Shown: in pieces, positions 32,201-43,936 of the stretch | How positions within the stretch are numbered: position 1 is the first letter of the stretch | How the letters are laid out: every line of letters starts with the position of its first letter | Assembly: GCA_947179485.1 (NCBI GenBank) | Contig: OX359249.1 | Location: 34,148,250 to 34,212,249, forward strand | Direction of reading: 5' to 3' | DNA from: Allacma fusca | Taxonomy: Eukaryota > Arthropoda > Collembola > Symphypleona > Sminthuridae | DNA length: 64,000 bases | Made by a program: the position numbers and the translations under genes | The notes under the pieces: generated by a model | What the model saw: only the letters and a program-made list of their open reading frames with translations | What the model was told of the DNA's origin: nothing | Databases searched by the model: none

Positions 32201-33285
32201 CTGACAGACTGCATTGGACACAAATCCTGTAAATTTGTTTTGTGCAGGTGTAGTTAAGTACGCACAATGGTTTAAATTCCAGGCTAGGGGCGCAAGAACT
32301 TTGCTTATTTAAATTATTACCTTATTACACTAACAATGAGCAAAATAAATACACAAAATATAGAATAAAATCGGTAACCCTTCGATAAAGGAAACATTTT
32401 CCGGTGAAGGCGTATGTACATATATTAATAACATTCTAGTTGTGCCCAAGCATGAAGGAGAACTCATCTTCTGCATGTGCTATCGTGGATGCCCAAATAT
32501 TTGATGGAAGTTTTGCGTAGTTCTTTTGAACTAGCTCAAATACTCACAAACACATCATAACGTTCGATACCTAATGGATATATCTTCTTGTATCTTCATG
32601 ACTTGGAGAAAGCAAACTACCAGACATTAGACTTGTGGATAGTTTATTCCAGACCTCAACATTTTATAATTCTCTCACAGGCCAGAAAGTAGTTGCTACT
32701 AGTAACATCCTTTATTTAAAAAGTTTGACATACTATCTCTTTTAGATTTACAAGAAAAAGATCCTCACTTCGAGATGCAAAAACTTAATCGAGCAATGAT
32801 TACGTTTCTTAACAAAACAAAGACACGACGCTCTTAATTTGATCCCTCGTGTAAAATTGTACTAACTCTGTACGCATGAGTAAATATTGAGATCTAAAGT
32901 CCTTGTAATAGTTGTTGAGTAATAAAATACTTAAATAACGGCATAATAGTACTTCGTCATTAAACTCAATACAATTTCAAGCTATTTTTGTCGGCGAAAC
33001 AACATATGGAGGATAAAATTTGACTATACATCGACTTGCATAAACAAAATGAATTAAAACTGGAATTATTGAGTTACAATTTTGATTTTACCGATTATAC
33101 TGCAAAAAAACGAGACTTGTAATTTAATAATCGAATAGTTTGCAGTTAAACTAATCAATCGTAACAAGGCCATATTTTGAGTGACACATAACATAATTGG
33201 CTATGAGCCCCAGCATTTTCTCAAATGAGTAAGATACGTTTTCCGGGTTTCCAAACAGTATCAAACCACACTGTATTATTTTCAT
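29210..33285. other. Non-coding interval
   Basis: A plus-strand open frame of 105 codons at 29569-29886 has no recognised motif. Long AT-rich runs follow. Around 31761-31822 lies a short repeat shared with 41757-41812. No exon was supported between the GNAT gene and TMEM230. Confidence 0.35.
31761..31822. repeat. Short dispersed repeat (partner at 41757-41812)
   Basis: Both copies share GTCAATGAAT/CTCAATGAAT, AGTTCC, AACTCAAAATATA and ATGA(T/C)TCC in the same order and orientation. The match fades outside this core. Confidence 0.4.
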
Positions 33286-34736
33286 TTATTCGAACTCAGG
33301 GATATCCTCAAAACTGTATCCTGGAACACCTTTGTACGCATAATACGCTATTCTAACGTGATAAAACCCAGGTGTGAAAAGTAAGCAGCCCATTATCATC
33401 ATCGGCCACACTCTATCGGCAAACTGTAATAAAATTTAAAACAGTAAATGTTAGAGCTCGTTCTAGAAATATTTTCAGAACCAAAGAATACTAAATTAAT
33501 GTAGCAAGCAGCATAATTTCGCTAGCTAGAATTGGTGTGCTCATTAGTATGTCGAACAAGGTCTCTTTAAATGTCAAAGGGAGATTAAGTAACACAAAAA
33601 CGTATCGTCAGTGGGTTAGTTCAAGTTATACTAGTATTACTGATACTGAACAAAACTGCTGGAATTATAAAAGGAAATGATCACACTATCTACAGTTCTA
33701 TTTTTCTATCCTAAACACCGATATAATCGAATTACTTATGTAAATAGTAAGTATAACTTGAAAATGTCTGGATACGTATGCGTAAGCAATTTCGAATAAG
33801 AAGTTGAATCTCAAAAAATTATTATATTTCATACCCTTTCGCTTAGGTATCCAGTGAGGTATAGTAGCCCAAGACCGATTAGGAGAGTACCTGTGCAGCA
33901 AAGGAATATTGCTAGAGCAATCGATCTCTTCGGGATGTTCACTGGAGGTTTCTGGAACTTTAAAATTTACAATCGCTGCTGCAGTTCACTTTCACTATAC
34001 ACGCATTAATTTCATACATGGGTCCGAAGAAACCTAAACAAGACATTGAATCAATGTACATGTATATATACGTGCGAGTTAAATACCACCTTCAACAACT
34101 TGCATTACAAGTTCGTTTTATACTACTGAAAAATAGACTCGGGTGTCAAAACGACAATATACATCTAGTATTGAATGAAAATAGATATAGAAACAAATCC
34201 TGTAAAACTCGAAAAAAAAACCAAGCGTAAAGTAAAAAACCATTACATCTAGCAGTTCTAGTCTGCCTGGAATCGCTATATTGTACGTGAGAACGCGTGG
34301 ACTGCTCTGCATCTGCATTGCATAACCAGGGACTTTTCGATAGACCACTCAATTGAAGTTTAAAATATTGATCATATCATTGTAATCCGTTGCTTTTATG
34401 ATAATTACAGGAGAAAAATAACCAAATTCCGGAAAAAGTAACGTAACAGTTTGTTATTATTGTTTTCGTTGTAGTATATCATCCACTAATTTACATTTAA
34501 AGATTAAAATCTTTTAATACCGCGCATCGTTCCAAAAATGAACGTACAAAACCTAAGACCCCTCAGCAACATACCTGACTGTCTATGTAGTCATCAGGGT
34601 TCCCGTTAAAATTTTTCATCAACGGCAAGTAGTCGTAAACATTGAACTGATTTCCATTGGTTGCCGCTGTTCGATTTCCAGGTTGACTGGAATTTACAGC
34701 TGCAGTTTTGCGGCTGATCACTCGTATTTTCGTCAT
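33286..34736 (-). CDS. TMEM230: TMEM230 orthologue, two-pass membrane protein (3 coding exons, 140 aa)
   Basis: Coding exons are 34736-34575, 33957-33835 and 33423-33286, all GT-AG and all phase 0; introns are 617 and 411 bp. Residues 1-54 form a polar N-terminus, with [10 protein letters not shown] before the first junction. Residues 55-64 ([10 protein letters not shown]) lead into a first membrane helix ([10 protein letters not shown] and onward, about 66-88). After a short loop (GYLSERFADR) a second helix follows ([16 protein letters not shown], about 102-117). The C-terminus carries the family signature [13 protein letters not shown] and ED-IPEF. TMEM230 is a small conserved protein of endosomes, trans-Golgi and secretory or synaptic vesicles with a role in vesicle traffic. 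The length matches the usual animal protein of about 120-140 residues. The stop codon overlaps an AATAAA (33290-33285), so the functional polyadenylation signal must be another one. Confidence 0.95.
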
Positions 34737-34816
34737 GTTGTATTCGTCAGAAATATAGGTACCAGATCAAGAATTATTCACGTGGAGGCACTTTTCCTAT
34801 AACAATCCAAATATAT

Positions 34817-34913
34817 CTGGGTTAGCCTGGGTTAGATTAGCTCAGCTCTGGTTAGTTTCGTTAGCTTCAACTATTCGGTCTTTCGCTGGTTAGCTTCGTC
34901 TACCTTGGGTTAA
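34817..34913. repeat. Irregular GGTTAG-word cluster upstream of TMEM230
   Basis: GGGTTAGCCTGGGTTAG, then GATTAGCTC, TGGTTAG, CGTTAGC, TGGTTAGC and GGGTTAAT occur within about 100 bp. The spacing is irregular, so this is neither a telomeric array nor a simple satellite. It may be a degenerate minisatellite or a clustered binding motif. Confidence 0.4.
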
Positions 34914-35419
34914 TTCAAATTGTACTTATTTCTAAGGTCTTCCAAAAATGTATTAGTGATTTGTTCTTACTGGTAATAGAGGGGGTAAGAACGAGCATTA
35001 GCATTGGACCAGAGGGATTGGGGAATAAATGTCAGATCGGCGGGACGCTATATAAAAGGATTTCCTACAACCAGAGCGTTCCGTAATATTTTTACGATCG
35101 TCCATGAAAAGATCAGGAATTATTCCTCCCCCCGCTAGCTGTTTGGGGGTATACACCCAGAACTACTGAATCTCATTCATGAAGATGCTGTTACTTTGAT
35201 TTTGCAAAACATAGCGGAATCGTTTTGGTAGAAATTGTGAATACATCTGCGAAGCAAGTACCGCCTCCCAATCCCGCATTTTATCCCCTCATCCCTCAGA
35301 GCCCTTTGTTTATCCCTTATCCAATCCGATAACCCGTTTTGTATTTAACAATTATTGAGTCGCTCATTAGATTAAATTCGTCCCTAAATATGTACATTGA
35401 ATTCTTATCTTGCTCTTAT

Positions 35420-35540
35420 AAACACTTTAAGCTAATCTTACTTACATTTTTTTCCTACAAACTTTTCTGTACACCAATACTCCAATCTTAATCCAATGTT
35501 TCTCCCGTAACGAGGTTTACTTGTTGACTGTTTTCCTACG
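35420..35540. repeat. Dispersed repeat, second block (partner at 36915-37055)
   Basis: TTTAAGCTAA(T/C), TTACTTACA/TTATTTACA, TGTAC, then CCAATGTTTCT(C/T)CCGTAACGAGGT and ACTTGT-TG are shared with 36915-37055 in the same order. Both belong to the same family of diverged non-coding repeats as 35600-36160. Confidence 0.5.
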
Positions 35541-35599
35541 TGATAAAATATTACATACAAATATTACATACAAATATTACAAATACACAAAAAACAATA

Positions 35600-36160
35600 T
35601 TTCACAATGGAGGTTTGCTCAAGTAAAGTGACTCACAGATCCCGTTTCGAATTACTTGTAGAGGACTTAAATTCCCGAATTCTCCAATATTTTCGTCCAG
35701 GAGTTTATTCTCAAGTGATCAAATATTTTTCTTCCTACAAATGCATCAACAAACTCGTAAATAATTAAAACATGGAAACAAAAGACGATTTTGATTTCAA
35801 ACTTTGTTGATCCCAAGAACGTACAATACAAATGTTGAGATTCTGTCTTATAAAATTCTTGAAACTGTGTCAGGGGGAGAAATCTCGATTCAAAATATAA
35901 AGCAAATTTTATTATTTATTGGTACATAGGAAACACGAACAAAATAAATATCTTCAAGAAAAAGAACTACGGACTGAACGTATATAGAAAGTTATACATG
36001 ACTCGACTTGCGTCGTCACTAGCTCCCATGCTTATTCTAATATTATTTAATTTGCATTCCCCCACACACACAAACACACAAACAATAAACTAATTTTAAA
36101 ATATTCAATGAACACCTTTCAGCTACCTTTGGTTTCCACGATTTTTTCCAGCTTTTGAAT
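35600..36160. repeat. Dispersed repeat, copy B
   Basis: This is the partner of 5690-6270 in the same orientation, with the same ordered landmarks: AATTCCCGAATTCT, CCAGGAGT, ACATGGAAACAAAA, AACTTTGTTGAT, AATCTCGATTCAAAA, ACTGAACGTATA, GACTCGACTTG, CGTCACTA, a CACACA stretch and CTTTCAGCTACCTTTGGTTT. No coding frame or terminal inverted repeat was seen. Confidence 0.6.
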
Positions 36161-36914
36161 TGTTCCAAACTTGGGAGACTAGGTGTATGTACGCACTATG
36201 ATGAGGTACTATTCAATCAAACTAGTAGAAAGCCCAGCTTCATAGGGACATCCACTGGAAGTGTTATCATATTGATTGATGCTATAGAATCCTTGAAAAT
36301 AATTTTTAAATTCCAAGTTTTAATATTAATAATTTTACATTTTTAGCAATTATTCCTACTTTTCGTCCATTCGTCCCAATGTTTGAATTTCATTCAAATC
36401 TTCACCGGCTTGAGACTGTTTTTTTTAAAACTCTGGTGCTTTGACCAGAATATCGACCTATAGCGGTCATAAGGTTAATATAGCTGTTCGAATAGCGGTT
36501 CGGTCATATTTAATGGTTAGCCCGATTTATAAATGAAGAGTGCCGTCATAATTGTGAGCCTCAAATGTAAACAAGTGGAGGGTCATATCAGTTCCTTTCC
36601 CTGTGTTGGAGCGGAGAGTCCCATAAATAGATTTTATTTTTGAAGTAATGAAAACATTTACACTAGGAACTGACGGCTTAGGTGCGGATAGTCTTATTAG
36701 ATCTAATATTACTCTTTCTGATTGTGACTTGAATTTTGGCATAAAAAATTCCTACGTATGTGGTTTGGACAGACTCCAATTTCTAATATAACCACTGCCA
36801 ATCGGCCAAATAATTGATAATCAGTTTTGACTTTTGCAATTGAGTCTCATGTCTCATATTGGGTTTACGCAATGGTGCCTTTATGCAAACTATAGTATTA
36901 CTTGATCGACTAAA
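36161..36914. other. Non-coding interval
   Basis: Open frames at 36155-36346 and 36527-36742 are short and without motifs. Nothing else was supported. Confidence 0.3.
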
Positions 36915-37055
36915 ATAGCTTAAGCTAACATTATTTACAATTTTCTTCTATAGACAGTCATGTACTAAACATGACTCCTACTTTTTTTTGGTATGGCCTT
37001 CTGAGCCAATGTTTCTTCCGTAACGAGGTGAACTTGTCAAGTGTTTTGGAGTTAC
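36915..37055. repeat. Dispersed repeat, partial copy C
   Basis: This block matches 35420-35540, including a near-perfect CCAATGTTTCTTCCGTAACGA word, about 1.5 kb downstream of it. It shows that the repeat family has at least two nearby members in this segment. Confidence 0.5.
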
Positions 37056-40000
37056 GGAATCAAACGTTGTATAACGAAGCCATAGATAAGTAACCCAATA
37101 TATCGTATTAAAACTCAATCCGTTTCCTTCAAGCTGAGCAGTTTTGCAAACATATATTTAATACAAGTTAAAAGTCAACTCTTCCATTGAGACTTCCATC
37201 TCAGCTCCTTTCGCAACTTCTGTGCTTCTATTTCTATTTATTTTATATTTATTATTTTAGCGTTTCTTATGGGTGATTTCCTTTAAAATTTAGGATTTTA
37301 TCTTTGCCCCAATGTTGCCGGAAACCTAGACTGATGTGATACTACCACAGGTAAAAATTCCCAGGAATATCACTAGAGGGGCTGAATGCTCCTCCTGTAA
37401 CTTCTAGACATACTCAACATTTTTGTCAGCATGAGGGACGGATTCTATTACAGAGCTAAATCTCCTCTCACTTTAATTAAAAACCCATGGGGTACTTACT
37501 TTGATACGATAATTATTATTCGATTAGAATCAGCCCTAACCCTAACAATGTGAACAAAGGTGGAATAATTATTTAGTAATTAATTGAACGCTTTCTTATG
37601 TCCATTGCTCATCCCGTGGCTTTCAGTTCTACATTCGAAAGATGACGCCTCTTTAATTTATTCAAACCTATTTATGATATTTACTGTTTAGTACCACTCT
37701 GGGATAAGCTTTTTTACTAACTATGGTTAGTTATTTTTTATGGATGTGGATATAACTGAATTTAACTTTATTAAGTTTAACTTTAAGTCATTATTTAAAA
37801 CGTCAACTTGAATTCTTCCTCAATGAATTAAAACATGATATAATCTTAAGAATTTCGATCTACAACTTCCAGCTTTGAGAAGTTATTACTGTCAAGTAAA
37901 AGCATTAGCTTTCTCTGTGTGATGTAGTCCTTGGAAAGGGAAGGCTGAAATTCCACATTTATTCCTTGTCGACAACTATTGTCGGCAGTGGCAGGGATGA
38001 ACGCATGTAATCTTATACCCTATTATAAGTTGGAGATATGTGAGCACCAGGAATCTACTTGTACTCATAAACGACCTGGTTTCCATTAACCCGGAAATTA
38101 GTGAAGGCCCGAGGCAGTTACTTTGATTGGGAGTAAATAAAAGGAATTATCACAACTTTCATGTTACTGTAGATTGATCAGGAACACAGACTCCTCCGAC
38201 AGCACACATGTGTGTATTTGACACTGTCTGTCAGTGGTGGAATAATTTGTAGCCAAAGTAACTACAGGTTGTTACATGATCCCATGATTTTATTTGTATG
38301 TAGATACATATAGTGTTTACGAGCATTGTATTTCCAGGCTATTGAATGGGCTCTGACCTAATTAAATTATTTATTTTACTTCGAGTTTACTGCCCCCTGT
38401 GTCAGGCTCATAGTCAAACGTTGGTTAATTTAAAAGTTATAGGATCATCGGACACAAGTGAAAATCCCCATCTCCATTAGCACTTCACAGGGAATTATTT
38501 TTAATGTTTTAATTTCATACCTTAAATAGAACACTGCTTTGAAAGTTAGCATCTTTTGAAGTAATTCACGATGCCCCCCCCCTCCCCTCATCAGGAATAA
38601 AATATATTGCTTCCGGCAAAATCTGCCAAGACTCACTCGAATTGGAAGTATAGACCTTCGGATACTTTATGTACAATTTAAAATAGTAGTACTATTAGTT
38701 ATAGCTTCTTTAATCAAACAGAAGTTACAAGAAGAGTAAGTCATATTAAGTAGGATTATTTCTCGAAGGAAGGTATAATGAGGAAGTTAAATATTGTGAA
38801 CCTTTATTTCCAGAGAGGATCCTTGATGAGTCCCTAACCCATTGCCCCCTGTCAATGAGAATTTCAGAGACTGTAAAAGCTGAGGAACATCAAAGAATCT
38901 AACAGTCAATCACTTCACAGAAGGCACTTCTGCATATATATATATATAACTTTTGCCACTGTTAAAATCAATGGGAGGTGTGAGATGCGCTTGCTCCAAA
39001 GTTTTAGAAAATCTTAAATGTGTGCATGTGTGTGGAAGAAGCATCTGATTAGGAATTTAATATCAAAGCTTATAAAACTGCTTTTGATGTCTTTATCCCA
39101 TATATGTTATTATGATTATCGACCCCAGCTTACGAAATCAGATCCGGGATAGAGTAGAGTCCGTGGACGAGGAAATGAAACCTAGGTACCGGTGTGCTTT
39201 CCCTTCGTCAACTTCTAAAGGAAAAACATCCCAAGAGTACGATTCAACTTTCTCAGGAACTATTCATTGCGAAATTCCCAAGCGCATTCCATGTCGAATA
39301 ATTGTGGGTTAGTCACCAGACTTGGCTTATTTCTGTACTCCTTCTCTCTCTCTTCTACAAGTCTTTCGAACCCCAGTATCCTGCCTTTTCTCCCTTACTC
39401 TCCCCTGCACCTTCGAACCAGGTTGTTTTTTGTCCAGTTTTAAGATCTCTGTGGCTTATAGATCCAGTCCAGTCCATTTCTTAGGATTCCCTCTTTTTCT
39501 TGGAACCAGAACTAATGATTTTTATGGGACTCATTATTTTCATTCCGTAACGTTTCAATTTACATTTCAGACGACCTTATCAGAGGGGAACTTCAGATTC
39601 ATCTTTATTTTTGACTATTTTTCCTACAATAATAATTCCACAAAACGGATCTCCAATAATTTGTCATCTACCTTCTTAATTACTTGAGGGAATTAGTAAT
39701 TAGATGACTTTCTAGTCGATCTGACAAATGACGGACCACTTGGATCTTCAACTTGACCCATGTGTACATAAATAAATGTAGCCTTTCTAAAAAAGACATA
39801 AATCATTATGAAAATCATGTGGGAAGAATGAATTTCTTATTTACACAATGATTATGACGCTCCGGTTGCATCAGCCGACGTAATATAATCGACTTTTCCT
39901 CCCCATAAAATCCTATCTACATACATATGTAGATGCATAGTTCTAGCGATGATGAATTCTAGCGTGACAGGCTGCTTTAGGAATAACACAAACATACAGA

Positions 40001-42703
40001 TCTCGCACGTATGCAGTTCTATTGACAGAATACAAACTATGTCATGTGTCATTTTCTAGTATCTAATGTTTAACGTAACACCACCCTAATTCAAACTCAT
40101 TTTAATTTTAGTAACGCTGATTTTTAGCATCACTCTGGAAAGTATATTTAGGTGTGTGTAATGAAAGGGGATGTATTTCTGTAAATATTAAAAATATGAA
40201 TTATTATTTAATAACACAACAGTGGATAATTATATCATTGCTGAGGAGACAAATTGGTCTACGTGAGCATACTTTTGTACAGTATTTAGACAATTTTCCC
40301 TCCTCAGCGACTATATGTCCTTCTAAATCCTTTCTAGTGTGCTGGATTGTTATTTAGAATAGAATGTTGAGCTGAATCTAATAGTGTGTCTTCACTTTGA
40401 GTTAGTCCATACAAGACCGTATATTTGTTGGAAAATTTAAAGTAAAAATCAATGGGAGCTCAACGTGATGATAATTTTATTGTTTCCCTGCCAACAAATA
40501 GAAGTAATTTTTTTTTCTTTTCTAGGAACTTTTGAACAGCTCTGTGAGCAAACACTTGTTACTAAACTATGTATGGTCGTATGTGAGTAAAGTTTGCGTG
40601 GGTGTCCTTTCATCGGTGTTTTCATGCTAGTGTAAGTGCATCGCATACATTGCGCAAACTAAGTGACTGAGTTTTGTTCTGCATGGGAAAAAGCATTTAT
40701 GAAGCAAGCAACGCTGGTCCCATGGTTACAACATACGGCACCTGTACTTGTACTCTCATTGAATATACGTGTACGTGCCTAAAATAAAAAAATCCACTTC
40801 CGGCCCTTAAACTTGCTTGTTCAAGCCCCGGTAATTATCTGTGTTCATCTGAAATGTGCCTGTACCCAATGGATGAACATATAGTCACGCTTGTAGTAGT
40901 ACTGCAAATAATTAAGTAATAAAAAGTACGAAGTATCCACTGCTACCTGAATTTTAAAACCACAGATAGGCAAAATCACACATGTATCACAATTTATCAA
41001 GGTGTTCTGGTGTCTTCCCAGTTATAAGTACTCGGGTCCGAGGATCTGGATTTTTAGCCATGTACATAATTACCTGGACCCGAAAGTAACTTTTACCAGA
41101 AATATGAGCTCAAATATTTTAGTTACAGCAAGTCCTGTCTGTACCGGTTCTCAAAATCCGATGCCTGTAATTCCTCAATATCCCAGGAAGGATGTGTACT
41201 ACTCATTAGGAACACTAGAAGCGAGCGAAGAAACTATTTGATCGTAACAAATTAAGTAAATTCATTACCATTCAAGCTCAAAGCCATTAATTCGAATCAG
41301 TTGAACTTTTGAGACTACGTATGTCTTTCATCAAGGATTTTCGTTAGTATTATCAAATCGATAAAAATAACTCACACCCACTTCCTAAGAAATCATTGGA
41401 AGTCTCAGGTGAAAGTTACTATCTCTCAAATCCTTTGCAAAATGATATGGGTGAATTTTATTTTAAGCGCAGTGCTAGTTGAACGTTATGTAGGCACTTT
41501 CTCGCACGAAAAATAAATCATATAAAATCCTACCTTCTATAGTTCTATCAATACTCTCAAGAACTTTCAGCACTTCAAGTTTTTCATCTCTGAAAGGCAA
41601 CATCCCAAATATAATTCCCTCATAATTTTTAATTTCCTTTATTCATTTCGGATTTTCCAATTTTCAATGTTACTTCCCACACAATTTGTGTACTGAACCA
41701 ATGAGCTAGTATGTATGATTATGCATAATTAGTAGAATGCACCGTCAAGAACTACTTTAGCGGCTCAATGAATAGTTCCCAACTCAAAATATAAGTAATG
41801 ACTCCATAAATTTACAATTAGCATTAGCAGGGATGATATTACGGTACATAATTTCGTGACAAATTGCATGGATGAATTCATTTATTACAATTTCTGAGTA
41901 ATAATAAATATCTGACTTGTTCGCATAGCTCCTGTGTACTATAAGAGTGAAGAAATAATAAATAAAAAAAATTTGCAGTACATTTACACATCCGTATATA
42001 TCTCCTCTACTCCTCATATTATTTTGTTGAAAAGTTTCCTCAAAATTTTTCAAATATTACTGCGACCATCCCGGTCATAATTTTCGGTGATACGTTACAT
42101 ATTAGCTATCATGATTCGAAAACGTTAAGCAATTATAATTTTTTATTAACTAACTTTACTTTCCGAAGATATTCTTTTTTCGATATATTTTTTTCTTTAT
42201 TTTATTTTTGATTAAATTTGAAGCTAACGTGAGAACTTTTAGTCTTTGAGATTTGGATTGATTTCCTTGCACTAACTAACCATTGTTAAAAGTATTTTTG
42301 TGGCAACAAATATTTATTCAGTCAGAACAAGTCCAGCTAATTGTACCATTTTATGAATCGTTTGACTCATTAAAAAACACGTCACACAACCCACATGTGT
42401 ATCTACAAAGTTAAAGTTGAGAACGTTTCCCGAATGCTTCAATTCTTATTAAGTAAATAATGCGGTATTTTAAGTAATTAATTAAGCAAAAAGAGTCTTG
42501 CAAGAGTCGGTCTTGCAACATCCACAGCATAAATCAGATAGTATTTTTGTGTTCGTGTAACCCTTAAGGCCATAGAGCCCTTAAAGAAAATAAACAAAAA
42601 TTGGAGGCAAATGGCCTCCATTTTCGTTTTGTGTCAAGTGCCAGAAATCTTTCTGACACTAGGCTAATTTTAAGCGAAATGTCCACAAGTCCAGAAGTTT
42701 GAA
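37056..42703. other. Gene-poor interval
   Basis: No convincing exon was found. A 66-codon plus-strand frame at 39112-39312 is polar (MIIDPSLRNQIRDRVESVDE) and somewhat protein-like, but has no recognised domain or clear splice context. A (TA)n tract lies at 38934-38948 and a C-run at 38573-38587. A short repeat at 41757-41812 pairs with 31761-31822. The interval may be intron or intergenic. Confidence 0.35.
41757..41812. repeat. Short dispersed repeat (partner at 31761-31822)
   Basis: It shares CTCAATGAATAGTTCC, AACTCAAAATATA and ATGACTCC with the partner about 10 kb to the left. Confidence 0.4.
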
Positions 42704-43138
42704 ATAAATAAATAGCAAAAAAATCTAATACCGAGAATTTTTGTTTGCCCCACTCAAAAGTTAAAAACAAGTTTTCTGGTAGATGCTGTCAAAAAAATCC
42801 CAATTTGCTACTGAAAATTATAAAAACCCTTGAAATGACGAAACGAATGAAAACTTATCTAAAAAACGGTATAACGTTGTACCTTATCTGAACTTAAACG
42901 ACTTATCGAATTTTGGAAATCAGAATTCATCAAAGACGTTACGACCCTACTATATGGGTAGCTGTTTATGCATTTGTTTTCGTGGCGTTGTATCTGTATT
43001 TCCTCATTTCAAGAGTTTTCATCCTTTTCAGTAACAGATTGGGAATTCTTTTGACAGCATCTACCAGGATATTTGTTTTCAACTTTTGAGAGAGGAAAAA
43101 CAACTTCTCGGTATTAGCTTTGTTTGCTATTCATTTAT
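42704..43138. mobile_element. Fold-back inverted-repeat element
   Basis: The left arm (about 42704-42840) and right arm (about 43004-43138) are imperfect inverted copies. Paired landmarks include ATAGCAAA/TTTGCTAT, TACCGAGAA/TTCTCGGTA, CTCAAAAGTT/AACTTTTGAG, GGTAGATGCTGTCAAAA/TTTTGACAGCATCTACC, CCCAATTTGCTACTGAAAA and its inverse, and GAAATGA/TCATTTC. The arms are about 135 bp each with a spacer of about 165 bp. By eye identity is around 75-80%. No target duplication could be fixed. It resembles an old MITE or fold-back element able to form a long hairpin. Confidence 0.6.
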
Positions 43139-43223
43139 AATCCAAGGAACGAGGGGCACTAATAACTAATTATTAGCGCTTGGGAAAATAATAGTAGGTT
43201 TTGATAATTTTAAAAGATATTAG

Positions 43224-43936
43224 GCAATTTGCGAAATGCACTTATAACTTATAACTTATAGCGTAACTTAAAATTTTACGTAAGCTCCGCCCACTTTACG
43301 TTAATTTTAGGTTTACGTTGAAAAAAGTTAAAATCTCGACGTAAAATTATAATTATAAGATACTACAGACTATTTACGCAAACTTATCATTACACTCGCG
43401 CTCTTTGATTTAAATATGTATCATTCATAATCGCATCCAATCGGATTGATGGCCATTGAAATAGCACTGCCATTGAAACTTGCTTTCACGGTCACTGTAG
43501 CTGTTTAAATCAAACAGTTTTCTTTTGTGGAGAGATGTGAAATCTAATCGCCGGAGTCGTTTAATAGAATAGTATAATGATGATGAAATCACTTTTTTTA
43601 AGCACATCATCCTTAGCTGACGAGTCGAAACAGGCATTTTTCCTGGAAGAACTCTACTCTCTCCTGAAAGAGTAGTACTTACTTCATGGAATTCAGTAGG
43701 TGACTGCAGTTGCAGTGTGGTACGCAATCTTTATATTTTGTAATTAATTTTCGTTCCGTGTTGCTAAGGATACTACCGAATTGTTGATTCTAGTTGTCAA
43801 CAACAGTTCCGCTGCGTGCAGAGTGTCGCAAATTGTTCAACGCATACCGTATACTTAAATTACTGATAACGTAAAATTGCATTATAAGTTATAGGTTATA
43901 CGGTTCATGATTTACGGAATCTGATCGCAAATTGCG
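43224..43936. mobile_element. Inverted-repeat-bounded segment, possible MITE-like element
   Basis: GCAATTTGCG at 43224-43233 pairs with CGCAAATTGC at 43926-43935. Further in, (A)CTTATAACTTATA on the left pairs with TATAAGTTATAGGTTAT near 43880-43900, and CGTAACTT/AACGTAA words also mirror each other. TATTA occurs next to both ends, but a clean target duplication was not established. A minus-strand frame of 100 codons (43425-43727) lies inside; it is basic (KRLRRLDFTSLHKRK) and not recognised. Confidence 0.42.

Larger units (their letters stand above)
34737..35599. other. Upstream region of TMEM230
   Basis: This should hold the promoter or 5' UTR exon of TMEM230. No TATA box was recognised. 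At 34817-34913 a cluster of GGTTAG-type words occurs. At 35420-35540 lies a block shared with 36915-37055 that includes a TTTCT(C/T)CCGTAACGAGG word. Confidence 0.4.

Noticed and set aside
34817-34913. Interstitial telomere array
   Set aside because: The GGTTAG words are irregularly spaced and do not form a TTAGG or TTAGGG tandem array.
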